Below are positions 35,571 to 44,980 of a DNA stretch of 64,000 nt, piece by piece (the stretch's first letter is position 1; every line of letters begins with the position of its first letter). Where the stretch lies: positions 186,001 through 250,000 of the forward strand of contig NZ_JOAX01000005.1 in the NCBI RefSeq assembly GCF_000720485.1, read 5' to 3'. This stretch comes from Streptomyces ochraceiscleroticus. Its GTDB lineage: Bacteria; Actinomycetota; Actinomycetes; Streptomycetales; Streptomycetaceae. Below the pieces are notes generated by a model. That model worked only from the letters and a program-made list of their open reading frames with translations, made no database searches and was not told where the DNA came from. Made by a program: the position numbers and the translations under genes.

Positions 35571-36539
35571 CTACTCCGCGTCGCTCATGTCAAGGACGAT
35601 TTTGCCCACTGCCGTGCCCGTGCGCAGTCGCTCTACCGCTTTGCCGAGGGCGTCCATTCCGTAGCGCTCGTAGGGCAGCGACAGGGCGCCCGAGGACAGG
35701 TCCGGCAGCAGGCGCAGGACCTCGGGGGCGACTTCCTGGCCGCGGGAGATCATGTTGACCGGCAGGAGGGAGACGTCGGCGAGGAAGAAGTCCGCGAGGT
35801 CCAGGGTGAGTTCGCGGCCGGCGGTGTAGCCGAGGAGTGCGGCCCGGCCGCGCGGGCGGACCAGGGTGAGGGCGTTGCGCAGGATGGTGCCGCCGACCGT
35901 GTCGATCAGTACGTCGACCTTGCCGCCGATCGTTTCCTCGGAGAGGTCCGAGGCGAGCAGCGCCTTGGCGACGTCGGGTACGTGCGGCAGCTTCGCGGGG
36001 CGGCCGACCGCGCCGATCACCTCCGCGCCGGCGCGCGCCGCGAGCTGCACGGCCATGGCGCCGACCGCGCCGGATGCGCCGGTGACCAGCACCCGCTCTC
36101 CCGGCTGCACCTGGGCGATCGAGTGGACGGTGGCCCAGGCGGTGCCGACGGGGGAGAAGTAGATGCAGGCGAGGGCGGGGTCGGTGCCCTCGGGCATGAT
36201 CTCCACGGCGGCGTCCGGCACGAGGATGTGTTCGGCCCAGGCGCCGTCGCGGCTGAGGCCGAGCCCTTCGCCGCGCAGTCGGACCAGGGCGCCTTCGGGG
36301 TGGGTGTCCGAGGCGAGGACGTAGCCGCTGCCCTGGGTGCCGGGGATGAACGGCAGCTGGGGCAGGATGCCGAACTGTCCGTCGAGGATGTTCAGGTCGA
36401 GGTGGGCGACGGTGGCCGCCGCCACCCGGACGAGGGTGTGCCCGGGGCGCGGCGCGGGCACGGCCCGCTGACCGAGCCGCGGCAGAGTGCCGAACTCCTC
36501 CAGCACCAGGGTGCGCGATGTGGTTGCGGAACTGCTCAC
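35571..36539 (-). CDS. Medium-chain dehydrogenase/reductase, quinone-oxidoreductase-like
   Basis: A 322-residue zinc-free MDR enzyme. The N-terminal GroES-like domain has GTQGSGYVL, and the NADPH-binding Rossmann domain has RVLVTGASGAVGAMAVQLA near the middle, with IDTVGG following. Members reduce quinones or activated double bonds with NADPH. It lies in tandem with a second MDR gene and near an HxlR regulator, a common arrangement for responses to electrophiles. No substrate can be deduced. Confidence 0.85.
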   Translation of the reverse strand: MSSSATTSRTLVLEEFGTLPRLGQRAVPAPRPGHTLVRVAAATVAHLDLNILDGQFGILPQLPFIPGTQGSGYVLASDTHPEGALVRLRGEGLGLSRDGAWAEHILVPDAAVEIMPEGTDPALACIYFSPVGTAWATVHSIAQVQPGERVLVTGASGAVGAMAVQLAARAGAEVIGAVGRPAKLPHVPDVAKALLASDLSEETIGGKVDVLIDTVGGTILRNALTLVRPRGRAALLGYTAGRELTLDLADFFLADVSLLPVNMISRGQEVAPEVLRLLPDLSSGALSLPYERYGMDALGKAVERLRTGTAVGKIVLDMSDAE

Positions 36540-36693
36540 GTGCGGTGTTCTCCTTCTTCACCTTGACTGTCGTGCCCGGGGCCCGCTTTCGAACGGACCT
36601 TGCCCGCGGCGGGAACGATGCGACTGCGACCGTTGATTCACGGCTGCTTCCGTCGCCTCTTCGGGAGGGATTCGCCGGGATGGGCGGATCGGC

Positions 36694-37596
36694 TCAGGGT
36701 GCGATGACGAGTCGCCCGCGCAGGCCGCCCTCGGCCAGACGTGCATGCGCCGCGGCGGCATCCGAGAGGGGGAAGATCTCGGCGACACGGGCCAGCAGTG
36801 TGCCGCGGTCGGCGAGTCGGGACAGCTCGGCGAGCTTGGCGCCGTCGGCGCGTACGTCCAGGGCGTCGATGCGGATGCCGCGCTCGGCAGCGGGCTCCTG
36901 TCCGGGCCACACGCCGATGTACGTGCCACCGTCGCGGACCGGGGCGAGGGCCGCCTCACCCAGCACCGCGGCGTCGATGACGCCGTCGAACGCAGCCGGA
37001 GGAAGTATTTCGTCGCGGGACACAAAGCGGCTGGCTCCCCGGGCAAGCAGGAACTGCTCGTCCTGTGCGGAGCCGAGGGCCGTGACCTCCAGGCCGCGGT
37101 GCTGCCCGAGTTCCACCGTGTGCGCACCGACGCCGCCCGCCGCGCCGGTGACCAGCAGGCTCTGCCCGGGGTGGAGGGAGGCCATGTCCAGTGCCTGCGC
37201 CGCGGAGAGCGCGTTGAGGGGGAGGACCGAGGCGTGGGCGTCGTCCAGTGTCACCGGGGCCGGCGCGATCGCGTCCGCGTCGAGGACGGCGTACTCGGCG
37301 TGGGTGCCCAGCGGGGTGCGGTGGCCGGTGGCCAGGCCGATGACGCGGTCGCCGGGGGACCAGTTCGCACCGGTGCCGACGCTCTCGACGGTGCCGGCGA
37401 CGTCCCAGCCCAGGCCGATCCGCTCGCACGCGCCGCCGAAGACGCCGGCCCGCATGGCCGCGTCCACCGGGTTCAGCGCTGCCGCCGCCACCTTGATCCG
37501 CACCTGTCCCGGGCCGGGGTCGGGCACCGGAACCTCCGTGATCTCGACTGCCTCGGGCCCGCCGAATCGGGACACGGTTGCGGCACGCATGAGCAT
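36694..37596 (-). CDS. NADP-dependent MDR oxidoreductase
   Basis: A 300-residue zinc-independent MDR of the quinone reductase/zeta-crystallin type: RIKVAAAALNPVDAAMRAG, GWDVAGTVESVGTG, LLVTGAAGGVGAHTVELG (nucleotide-binding) and a C-terminal half with DGVIDAAVLGE. Start ATG 37596 has AGGAGG six bases upstream. Divergent from the HxlR-type regulator, which probably represses it until a reactive carbonyl or quinone appears, as known for several HxlR/oxidoreductase pairs. Confidence 0.87.
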   Translation of the reverse strand: MLMRAATVSRFGGPEAVEITEVPVPDPGPGQVRIKVAAAALNPVDAAMRAGVFGGACERIGLGWDVAGTVESVGTGANWSPGDRVIGLATGHRTPLGTHAEYAVLDADAIAPAPVTLDDAHASVLPLNALSAAQALDMASLHPGQSLLVTGAAGGVGAHTVELGQHRGLEVTALGSAQDEQFLLARGASRFVSRDEILPPAAFDGVIDAAVLGEAALAPVRDGGTYIGVWPGQEPAAERGIRIDALDVRADGAKLAELSRLADRGTLLARVAEIFPLSDAAAAHARLAEGGLRGRLVIAP

Positions 37597-37702
37597 GCTG
37601 ATCCTCCTGGGGGTGGGTGCACGGATGAGGCGCCACGCAGCCGTTTCTTACCTTTGGTGCGCAACCCCATCCTGCGTCAGCATGAAAGCCTGTACAAAAG
37701 GC

Positions 37703-37712
37703 ACACGCGTGT
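37703..37712. promoter_or_regulatory. HxlR operator candidate
   Basis: ACACGCGTGT is a perfect 10-bp palindrome 25 bp before the HxlR start. In addition TTTCTTAC at 37644-37651 and its complement GTAAGAAA at 37711-37718 form a widely spaced inverted repeat across the same 141-bp divergent gap, consistent with binding by two dimers. Confidence 0.5.
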
Positions 37713-37737
37713 AAGAAAGGCGGAGGGCAGGCGCACG

Positions 37738-38151
37738 ATGGCACACGACTCCCGGGCAGAACAGCCGCCGGACCGGACGGGGCCGTGCGCCCGCTGGCCT
37801 GCGGAGCAGGGCGAGACGATCCGGCAGATCGTCGAGCGGGCCGGCGACAAGTGGGGCGTGCTCGTGATCGGCACACTGGAGAACGGTCCCGTGCGCTACA
37901 CCGACCTGCAACGCGCCATCCCCGGCATCTCCCAGCGCATGCTCACCCACACCCTGCGCCAGCTGCGCCGCGACGGCCTGGTCACCCGCACCGCCTACCC
38001 CGAGGTGCCGCCACGGGTCGAGTACGCGCTGACCGGCCTGGGTGCCACGCTGCTCGACGCGGTCACCGCCCTCATCGACTGGGCGGGCACCCACCACGAC
38101 GAGATCACCCGCAACCGCGCCCGCTTCGACAGCGACGCCGCCGGCCGCTGA
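37738..38151 (+). CDS. HxlR-family winged-helix regulator
   Basis: A 137-residue regulator with the HxlR core: GDKWGVLVIGTLENGPVRYTDL, ISQRMLTHTLRQLRRDGLV (recognition helix region) and VEYALTGLGATLLDAVTALIDWA. A cysteine in GPCARWPAEQ just before the domain is at the place where many HxlR proteins sense electrophiles. Divergent from an MDR gene with palindromes between; likely local repressor. Confidence 0.92.
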   Translation: MAHDSRAEQPPDRTGPCARWPAEQGETIRQIVERAGDKWGVLVIGTLENGPVRYTDLQRAIPGISQRMLTHTLRQLRRDGLVTRTAYPEVPPRVEYALTGLGATLLDAVTALIDWAGTHHDEITRNRARFDSDAAGR

Positions 38152-38228
38152 GAGGCAGGTGGCGCGTCCCGCCGCCTCCGTGCGCGAGGAGGCGGATCGC
38201 GGGGCGGGGACCGCTCGGGGCAGCCCGG

Positions 38229-39626
38229 CTACCGGAGGTCGGCCGCGTCGGGGGCCGTGGTCCGGGGCCCGGCGGCGGGGTGCTTCAGGTGCAGGCGGCG
38301 CAGCGCCCTGGGTGCCGTCTCCGGCAGGGCCATCAGACACAGCGCGGAGAGGACGCAGGCTGCGGCGAGGTAGTAGCCCACGTTGACCGCGTTCCCGGTG
38401 GCGGCGACGATGCGATTCGCGATCAGCGGGGAGATGCCGCCGCCGAGGACGGCGCCGAGGTGGAAGGCGATGCCCATGCCGGACTGGCGCTGGTCACGGG
38501 GGAAGAGCTCGGTGAAGAAGGTGTACATCGGGCCGAAGAGCATCCCGGTGGTCGCGAAGCCGAGCATCAGCGCGGCGGTGAGGGCGCCAATGGTGCCCAC
38601 TCCGGCGAGGGGGAAGATGACCAGCACCGCGACCAGCGACCCGAGCACACCGGCGAGCATGACCGGTCGCCGGCCGAACCTGTCCGAGGCCCAGGCCCCG
38701 AGGACGTTGCTGGCCGCGTGGACCAGCAGGCCGAGGGTGCTGGCGTTGACCACTTCCTGCCGGGGAAGCCCGAGACCGTTCGGTGCGGCGGACGTCGCGT
38801 AGGACACCATGAAGGTCACCAGCGCGAACGTGCAGGAATTCAGGCCGATGTTCACCCCTGCGGCCAGCAGCACCCGCCGCCAGTTGGAGCGGAAGACATC
38901 CGCTACCGGGCGCCGGTTCTTGAGCGTCTGACCCTCCTCGTGCACCATCTGCTGAAAGACCGGGCTCTCCGCCACGCCCCGGCGGATCCAGATGCCGAGG
39001 ACGATGGCTATGCCACCGGCGAGGAAGGGCAGCCGCCAGCCCCAGGACTCGACGCTGGAGTCCGGCAGGAAGAGCACGGCGGCGAACGCCAGATTGGCGA
39101 GGATCGTCCCGAACGGCGAGCCGAGGGCGACGAACACGCCGTACCGGGCCCGTTTCTCATCAGGGGCGTGCTCGATGGCCAGGGCGGCCGCGCCGCCGGT
39201 CTCGCCGCCGCGGAACAGGCCGTGCGCCATCCGCAGGATGACCAGGAGCAACGGCGCCGCGACACCGATCTGGGCATAGGTCGGCAGCACCCCCATCAGG
39301 ACGGTTGCCGCGCCCATGCCGATGAAGGTGAGCAGCAGCGCGAAGCGCCGGCCGTACCGGTCGCCGAGCCAGCCGAAACCGGCGGCGCCGAGCGGGGCCA
39401 TCAGGAAGCCGATGGCGAAGGTCGCCAACCCGAGGAAGGTGCCGAACCAGGCGTCGTCGGTCCTGAAGAAGGTGTCGGTGAGGACCAGCGTGGTCGCCGT
39501 CCCGTAGATGGCGAAGTCGTAGAACTCCAGGGAGGTGCCCACTCCACTGGCGATGGCAACGCGGACGATGCCGCTGCGGGTCGGCGGCTCAGTCGGTTTG
39601 TCCGCCGCCGATGTCTGCTCGGTCAT
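38229..39626 (-). CDS. MFS transporter of the metabolite:H+ symporter (MHS) family
   Basis: A 465-residue, 12-helix transporter. MHS markers: GTSLEFYDFAIYGTA at helix 1, FLMAPLGAAGFGWLGDRYGRR (motif A between helices 2 and 3), and LRMAHGLFRGGETGGAAALA in place of the usual RxxQGxxxGGE motif. MHS members import shikimate, proline-betaine or aromatic acids by proton symport. It ends the six-gene minus-strand catabolic operon, 19 bp after the flavin reductase, so it probably takes up the aromatic acid that the operon degrades. Convergent with HxlR. Confidence 0.88.
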   Translation of the reverse strand: MTEQTSAADKPTEPPTRSGIVRVAIASGVGTSLEFYDFAIYGTATTLVLTDTFFRTDDAWFGTFLGLATFAIGFLMAPLGAAGFGWLGDRYGRRFALLLTFIGMGAATVLMGVLPTYAQIGVAAPLLLVILRMAHGLFRGGETGGAAALAIEHAPDEKRARYGVFVALGSPFGTILANLAFAAVLFLPDSSVESWGWRLPFLAGGIAIVLGIWIRRGVAESPVFQQMVHEEGQTLKNRRPVADVFRSNWRRVLLAAGVNIGLNSCTFALVTFMVSYATSAAPNGLGLPRQEVVNASTLGLLVHAASNVLGAWASDRFGRRPVMLAGVLGSLVAVLVIFPLAGVGTIGALTAALMLGFATTGMLFGPMYTFFTELFPRDQRQSGMGIAFHLGAVLGGGISPLIANRIVAATGNAVNVGYYLAAACVLSALCLMALPETAPRALRRLHLKHPAAGPRTTAPDAADLR

Positions 39627-39645
39627 ATGTCTTCCTCAGGGCCTG

Positions 39646-40887
39646 TCAGGGGAGTTTCGGCACGTAGCCGGCGGGTGGTGTGCCGCCGGTCAGTTCGGTG
39701 ATCCGCGCGGCACGGTCGAGTGCGGCTGAGAGGATCGCCCGGAAGCGTTCGACGGCGATGCCGGGCCCTAAGCCACCCACCATGAGCTCGAAGGCGACGC
39801 GCTGGTCGGGGCCGAAGACCGGAACCTGGATGGTCTGGGCGTGGGCCTGCGGGCGGGGGTCGCGGCAGTAGTCGGCGTATCCGGTCGTCATCCGTTCCCA
39901 GAGCCGGGCGAGGGCGCTCCGCCCGTCCCCGGCCTCGCGTCCGCTGCGCGCCTCGGCGGCCGGCCCGCCGAAGTGCTCGGACATCGTGTGTCCGAAGGAG
40001 ATGGCGTATCCCTGCTCGCGTACGAGGGCGATGGTGTCCTCCAGGAGGCGGGTGTCGACCGGGCCCACGAGACGCCGGGCGTTCTCCACCCAGGCGCGGT
40101 GGAGGTCCGGGCCGCACCAGGCGGCGAAGCCGGGGTCCATCGGTGCCGCGAACGGGAAACAGGTCCCGACGTACGGCAGCCGGTTGTCGGCCGCGGTGAG
40201 GACGACCACCTGGTCGCGCACCACGGTGGAGAGGGCGCACTCGACGTCCAGGTCCCGGGCGAGCCCCTGGACGATGTCACCGACGCCCGCGGCGATACGG
40301 AGCCGGGAGCCCAGCTCGGCGAGGTCGACACCGGTGACCGGGGGTGCGAACGACCCGTAGCCGCCGTTCAGGAAGACGAGCGGGGCCTCGTCGGCGCGGG
40401 GGCCGAGGCCCAGGTCCTCCACCGCGCCCAGCACCATCACGTGGTCCCCCGCGGGAAGCACGTCGTGCACCGTGGCGTCGAACCAGGCCACGGCGCCCCG
40501 GAGCCGCGGCACACCGTTTTCGTCGAACTCCCAGGCATCGCCGGAGAACCGGTCCTCGGGGGCGGCCGCGAAGAAGTCCCGGCACAGGCCCTCGTGCTCG
40601 GCGCCCAGGACGGAGGCGCGGAACCGGCCGGCACGCCGGATGCCGGCATAGGTCCTGGAGGTCGTCCGGGGCAGGAACCCGACCAGGGGTGGGTCCTCGG
40701 ACACGGAGGTGAAGGTGCCGACGACCATCCCGATCGGGCCGCCCGACTCGTCGACCGACGTGATGATGGTGATGCCGGTCGGATACCGCCCCAGGACCGT
40801 GCGCCATCGCGACTTGGGCGGGGGCGGTGGCGGCTGGGCCACGTGGTCGCCACGGGGCCTGGTCTGCTGATTCGTCTGGCTGGCCAT
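39646..40887 (-). CDS. Flavin reductase fused to an IclR-like effector-binding domain
   Basis: A 413-residue two-part protein. Residues about 25-190 form an HpaC-type FMN-binding reductase (GRYPTGITIITSVDESG, MVVGTFTSVSEDPPLVGFLP, GRFRASVLG, LVFLNGGYGSF). Residues about 195-413 lack a DNA-binding domain but resemble the ligand domain of IclR regulators (LRIAAGVGDIVQGLARDL, VREQGYAISFGHTMSEHFGG, IQVPVFGPDQRVAFELMVGG). The reductase should supply reduced flavin to the group-D monooxygenase of the same operon; the sensor half may make supply depend on the aromatic ligand. Start ATG 40887 (MASQTN). Fusion read directly from one open frame; ligand control is inference. Confidence 0.85.
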   Translation of the reverse strand: MASQTNQQTRPRGDHVAQPPPPPPKSRWRTVLGRYPTGITIITSVDESGGPIGMVVGTFTSVSEDPPLVGFLPRTTSRTYAGIRRAGRFRASVLGAEHEGLCRDFFAAAPEDRFSGDAWEFDENGVPRLRGAVAWFDATVHDVLPAGDHVMVLGAVEDLGLGPRADEAPLVFLNGGYGSFAPPVTGVDLAELGSRLRIAAGVGDIVQGLARDLDVECALSTVVRDQVVVLTAADNRLPYVGTCFPFAAPMDPGFAAWCGPDLHRAWVENARRLVGPVDTRLLEDTIALVREQGYAISFGHTMSEHFGGPAAEARSGREAGDGRSALARLWERMTTGYADYCRDPRPQAHAQTIQVPVFGPDQRVAFELMVGGLGPGIAVERFRAILSAALDRAARITELTGGTPPAGYVPKLP

Positions 40888-40940
40888 CGTCTTCCTTGTC
40901 GGGTCGGTGTCGACCGTGTGGGGACTGCGCCGACCGGCGG

Positions 40941-41894
40941 TCAGTACAGCTCGATGCGGAGCCGGTCGGAGCGTGCCCGCGAGACGCAGAGCGCGATCTC
41001 CGTGCCGGCCGCGTGTTCGGAGGCGGACAGGCAGTGGTCGCGGTGGTCGGCGGTGCCCTCCAGGAGGCCGGAGACGCACGAGCCGCAGATGCCCTCCTCA
41101 CAGGACTTGGCCACCGGGATGCCCGCTTCCTCCAGTACGGAGAGGATCGACCGGTCCGCGGGGATCTCGAACTCCTCGCCGGTGTCGAGCTCCACCGTGA
41201 AGGGCCTGTTGTCCGAGGCGTCGACCGGCTGTGCGGAGAAGTGCTCGACATGGACCTGCTCCTCGCCCACGACAGGGGCGAAGACGGCGGTGACCTGGTC
41301 CATGAAGCCGACCGGGCCGCAGGTGTAGACATGGCTGTCGGGACTCAGCGTGGCTGCCGACGGCCGAAGGATGCCCGGATGCTCGGTCCGCGGTCGGCCG
41401 ATGTGCAGGGTGACCCGGTCGCGGAAGTCGGCACGGTGCTCCAGCAGGTCGCCGAAGGCGAGCTCGGCGCGAGAGCGTACGAAGTAGTGCAGCGCGAAGT
41501 CGGCGCCGCGACGGTGGAGTTCGTAGGCCATGCTGAGCAGCGGGGTGACACCGATGCCGCCGGCCACCAGCAGGTGGCGGTCGGCCCCGTCGGCGATGCC
41601 CAGCAGGTTCCGCGGCGGGCCGATCGTCAACCGGTCGCCGACCGCCGTCCGGTGGAGCGCGGCCGACCCACCCCGGGACTCCGCCTCCCGCTTCACGGCG
41701 ATGAGGAGGGACGACCGGTCGGCCGGGTCCCCCGCCAGCGAGTACTGGCGCAGGACCCCGGTCGGGCCGGTCACATCGATATGCGCTCCGGCGGCGAAGG
41801 GCCCGAACGCGGCGCCGTCTGCCCTGCGCAGCCGCAGGGAACGGACCGCCGCGCTCTCCTCGACGATCTCGGACACCCGGACGGCGACGCTCAC
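40941..41894 (-). CDS. Rieske dioxygenase reductase (FMN - NAD - plant-type [2Fe-2S] ferredoxin)
   Basis: A 317-residue class IA-type reductase that passes electrons from NAD(P)H to the dioxygenase. Order: FMN domain with RQYSLAG, NAD domain with GGIGVTPLLSMAYEL and CGPVGFMD, then a C-terminal ferredoxin with cysteine pattern SCEEGICGSCVSG and a later DHCLSASE cysteine. This is the phthalate-dioxygenase-reductase/VanB layout. GTG 41894 overlaps the beta-subunit stop. Confidence 0.92.
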   Translation of the reverse strand: MSVAVRVSEIVEESAAVRSLRLRRADGAAFGPFAAGAHIDVTGPTGVLRQYSLAGDPADRSSLLIAVKREAESRGGSAALHRTAVGDRLTIGPPRNLLGIADGADRHLLVAGGIGVTPLLSMAYELHRRGADFALHYFVRSRAELAFGDLLEHRADFRDRVTLHIGRPRTEHPGILRPSAATLSPDSHVYTCGPVGFMDQVTAVFAPVVGEEQVHVEHFSAQPVDASDNRPFTVELDTGEEFEIPADRSILSVLEEAGIPVAKSCEEGICGSCVSGLLEGTADHRDHCLSASEHAAGTEIALCVSRARSDRLRIELY

Positions 41895-42421
41895 AGCAGG
41901 AACCCCGCGGCGGGCACGGCGTCCTCGGCGTCCACCAGCCGGATCACCTTGCGGACGATCCGGTCCTCCGACCGGTCCGCGCCCAGGCGGACCGTGTACT
42001 CGACATCGGAGGCCCACAGTTGGTGGCGGTCACGCTTGTAGGCGACGAGGATCTGGGCGGCGCGGAGTGACACCGATCCGTCGGTGGTCTCGACGGGGAC
42101 GAAGCGGGACACGGTGCGCGCGGTCCTGGCCGAGTCGACCGCTGAGATGGCGTATCCCTCGGTGAGACGGGCCACGCGCATGGCCCGCATCCGGGCGTCG
42201 TCGTAGACCATGTTCAGCTGGTCGTCGAAATCGTCGGTGGTGTCATCGAGCGGGATGACGTAGATGCCGTCCTCGGCGTAGAGCTCGTTCCAGGCCCGGT
42301 ACTCCTTGCGGTCGAGGAGCTCGGCCTCGCGCCAGAGCAGTTCGATCGCCCGCACGACACGCGGGTCGCCGAGCGGGGCAGCGGGGGCGTCGGGGAGGGT
42401 GGCGGTGGCGGTGTCAGCCAT
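41891..42421 (-). CDS. Aromatic-ring-hydroxylating dioxygenase beta subunit
   Basis: A 176-residue protein of the SnoaL-like ring-hydroxylating beta family: LLDRKEYRAWNELYAEDGIYVIPL near the start, a VARLTEGYAISAVDSARTARTVS middle and the QLWASDVEYTVR strand. Structural partner of the catalytic alpha subunit. Its start overlaps the alpha stop by 8 bases. Confidence 0.92.
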   Translation of the reverse strand: MADTATATLPDAPAAPLGDPRVVRAIELLWREAELLDRKEYRAWNELYAEDGIYVIPLDDTTDDFDDQLNMVYDDARMRAMRVARLTEGYAISAVDSARTARTVSRFVPVETTDGSVSLRAAQILVAYKRDRHQLWASDVEYTVRLGADRSEDRIVRKVIRLVDAEDAVPAAGFLL

Positions 42422-43712
42422 TGCTCATCATCTTCTTCCACATCCGGTACGCGGCCCGCATACCGGTCTCGTCGGTGCTGTGTGAGGTGGCCCAGCCCTC
42501 GGGGGCGTCGACCTCGCGCTTCAGGCCGCGGTTCACCATGATCGGCATCTCCGGGCAGGCGCGGGCACCGCGCTGGACGCGGTCCCAGCCCTCGGAGTCG
42601 TCGGGGGAGCCGAAGCCGAACGGCCCCTGGAAGTGTTCGTGGATGCGCAGCCGTTCGCGGCGGACCGGGCCGGCGATCCCCTCCGGGGCGTCCACGCCGA
42701 GCGCCACGTGCTCGATGATCGTCTCGTCGACACTGACCGGGTGCAGCACCCGGAAGAACGCCGAGGACAGGCCGACGTTGGGGAACAGGTTCAGATTCGA
42801 CCCGGTGCCGTGCATCGCGCGCACCAGCTTGCGGACCTGCGCGTCATCGGCCCCACCCTGCTTCAACTCGGCCACCAGGCCGTCGAATCGGGGCTGCAGG
42901 GGCTCGCTGCCGTCGTCGGCGTCGAGGTCGATGTGCGCCGGCACCATGTGCATCACGCTGTGCCCGTTGCCGAGGTCGTGGCAGGTGGAGGCAGGGTCGG
43001 TCATGAAGCTCAGCATCCCGGCCGTCTCCTCGTCCACCGAGCTCATCCAGGAGCGGTGCACGATCGGAAAGTGGTAGCCGTCGGTGGTGTTCTCCAGCTG
43101 GATCTTCCAGTTGCCCCGGAACCTGAAGCGGTGGGTGCCGATCACCTTGAGCGGATAGCCGCCACCCTGCTTCATGAACCGGTCGGCCCACTGCCGCACA
43201 TCGCCGAGGAACTCCTCCAGGGGCTCCGCGTCCTGATCGAAGGTGGCGAAGACGAGGCCGCGGTAGCTCTCGGTGCGCAGCGTGCGCAGGCCCATCTCGT
43301 CCTTGCTCATCACCCCCTCGTAGCCGTCGGGGTAGGGGATGCCACGCAGCCGCCCGTCCAGGCCGTAGGACCAGGCGTGGTAGGGGCAGGTGAAGCCGTT
43401 GGCCTCGCCGCGCCGCTTCTCGCACAGGCTGGCGCCGCGGTGCCGGCAGCGGTTGACCAGGGTGTGGAGGACGCCCTTGCGGTCCCGGGTGACGATCACC
43501 GCATTGCGGCCGACGGACGTGGACTTGAAGCTGCCCGGTTTGGGCAGCTCGCTCTCGTGCGCCACCCAGATCCAGGTCTTCTCGAATATCTGGGTCATCT
43601 CGCGTTCGAAGATCTCCGGGTCGGTGTAGACCCGCGCGGCGACGCGGTCCTCCTGTACCAGCTCGGACGGCTCCAGCTGATGGATGTTCGCCGTGGTGAA
43701 CTCGATGGTCAT
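42414..43712 (-). CDS. Rieske non-heme iron dioxygenase alpha subunit
   Basis: A 432-residue catalytic subunit. The Rieske motif is CRHRGASLCEKR followed by CPYHAWSYG. The mononuclear iron site shows as the N...D-H-H region: ENTTDGYHFPIVHRSW with two histidines; the third ligand should be the conserved acid further on. Together with beta subunit and reductase it forms a complete three-component system adding two hydroxyls, or removing a substituent, from an aromatic acid. ATGA overlap with the upstream monooxygenase. Substrate cannot be read from sequence; the family includes salicylate, anthranilate and benzoate oxygenases. Confidence 0.93.
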   Translation of the reverse strand: MTIEFTTANIHQLEPSELVQEDRVAARVYTDPEIFEREMTQIFEKTWIWVAHESELPKPGSFKSTSVGRNAVIVTRDRKGVLHTLVNRCRHRGASLCEKRRGEANGFTCPYHAWSYGLDGRLRGIPYPDGYEGVMSKDEMGLRTLRTESYRGLVFATFDQDAEPLEEFLGDVRQWADRFMKQGGGYPLKVIGTHRFRFRGNWKIQLENTTDGYHFPIVHRSWMSSVDEETAGMLSFMTDPASTCHDLGNGHSVMHMVPAHIDLDADDGSEPLQPRFDGLVAELKQGGADDAQVRKLVRAMHGTGSNLNLFPNVGLSSAFFRVLHPVSVDETIIEHVALGVDAPEGIAGPVRRERLRIHEHFQGPFGFGSPDDSEGWDRVQRGARACPEMPIMVNRGLKREVDAPEGWATSHSTDETGMRAAYRMWKKMMSNG

Positions 43713-44911
43713 GCTGTCTTCTCCTCGGTGTTGCTGCTCCTGGGGCGGTCCCGGTCGCTACGGGGGCTCGCGGGGCCCAGGAAGCCGGGGGTGGTCGGGT
43801 CCAGTCCCAGCAGGACGGCCCCGGCGTCGTCGTAGATGTGCTGGCTGAGCGAGGCGTGCAACTGGGGCACCTGGGCGTCCAGCCGAATCTGGTTCAGCGG
43901 GTGCGAGTTCTGGATGATCGCCGCCCCGGACACCTTGGCGAGGTCGTGGACGACCTGCGCGGCGGTGTCGGAGATGTGGACGGCGCTGAGCCGGATGCGC
44001 GCGATCTGATCCGAGCTTGCCGCTTCCCCCGCGCTGACGGTCTCCCACACCTCCTCGGCGACGTCCAGGAAGTAGCGGCGTGCCGACTGCAGGGCCACGT
44101 ACGCCCGCGCGAACTCCGTGCGGTAATAGGCGCGTTGGCCGACCGGTGGTGCTCCCGTGATGCCTCGGTAGGAGCCCGAGTGCTGCGCGTGGTCGAGGGC
44201 GCCCAGGGCCACGCCGAGCCCAATGGCCGCATGGCACTGCGCCTGGTAGGCCAGCAAGGGATAGCGGAAGAGGGGTTCGTCGATCTGCGAGGCGCCGCCC
44301 CGGACGTAGGTCCACTCCAGCGGGATCTCGACGTCTTCGAGCACCGTGTCGAAGGAGCCCGAGGCGCGCATCCCGCTCACGTCCCAGTCCTGGACGATGG
44401 TCACCTGATCGGCGGGGAGGAGGGCCGCACGGGGCCGGCAGCCGGCGGACTCGTCCAGGAGGCCCACGTTGATGTAGTCGGCGGCCATGCAGCCGCTGGC
44501 GAACTTCCACCGGCCGCTCACCCGGAAGCCGTCCGCGGTCCGCAATGCCTTCTGCATCGGGAAGAGGCCGCCGGCCACGACGACATCCGGACCGTTCCGG
44601 TAAATCTCTTTCTGAGTTCCGACGGGGAGCGCGCCGAGGTAGGTGTTGGCGGAGGCGAAGCCCACCACCCATGCGGTGGACCCGTCCACGCGACCGACCT
44701 CCTCGACGAGCCTGAGGAACTCGTGGGGCGGCAGCACACACCCCCCGAACCGGATCGGAGTGGCGTGCCGGTAGACACCGAACGGCATGAGCTTCTCGAC
44801 GAAGTCACGGGGCACGTACCCCTGGGCGTGGAATTCCGCACGCCGTTCCGTGAGCTCCGCAAGCACCGCTTGCCACTTCGGGCCGGCTGTTGGCTCGGGG
44901 ACGTCACCCAT
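43709..44911 (-). CDS. Group-D flavin-dependent monooxygenase (acyl-CoA-dehydrogenase fold, HsaA/DszC-like)
   Basis: A 400-residue protein of acyl-CoA dehydrogenase fold. Markers: PRDFVEKLMPFGVYRHATPIRFGG, EVGRVDGSTAWVVGF, GFRVSGRWKFASGC (the G.W.F.SG motif of two-component monooxygenases) and the C-terminal helical bundle with AKVSGAAIIQNSHPLNQIRLD. It uses reduced flavin from a partner, probably the fused flavin reductase of this operon, to hydroxylate an aromatic ring. Start ATG 44911 (MGDVPEP). First gene of the minus-strand operon; one of the shared 13-bp motifs lies upstream. Confidence 0.85.
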   Translation of the reverse strand: MGDVPEPTAGPKWQAVLAELTERRAEFHAQGYVPRDFVEKLMPFGVYRHATPIRFGGCVLPPHEFLRLVEEVGRVDGSTAWVVGFASANTYLGALPVGTQKEIYRNGPDVVVAGGLFPMQKALRTADGFRVSGRWKFASGCMAADYINVGLLDESAGCRPRAALLPADQVTIVQDWDVSGMRASGSFDTVLEDVEIPLEWTYVRGGASQIDEPLFRYPLLAYQAQCHAAIGLGVALGALDHAQHSGSYRGITGAPPVGQRAYYRTEFARAYVALQSARRYFLDVAEEVWETVSAGEAASSDQIARIRLSAVHISDTAAQVVHDLAKVSGAAIIQNSHPLNQIRLDAQVPQLHASLSQHIYDDAGAVLLGLDPTTPGFLGPASPRSDRDRPRSSNTEEKTA

Positions 44912-44980
44912 GTTCCCTCCTTCTGGCCGGTTGAGGCCCAAACGGATGCTCAGCCATCGAGGGCGCCGATGCGACGGGTC

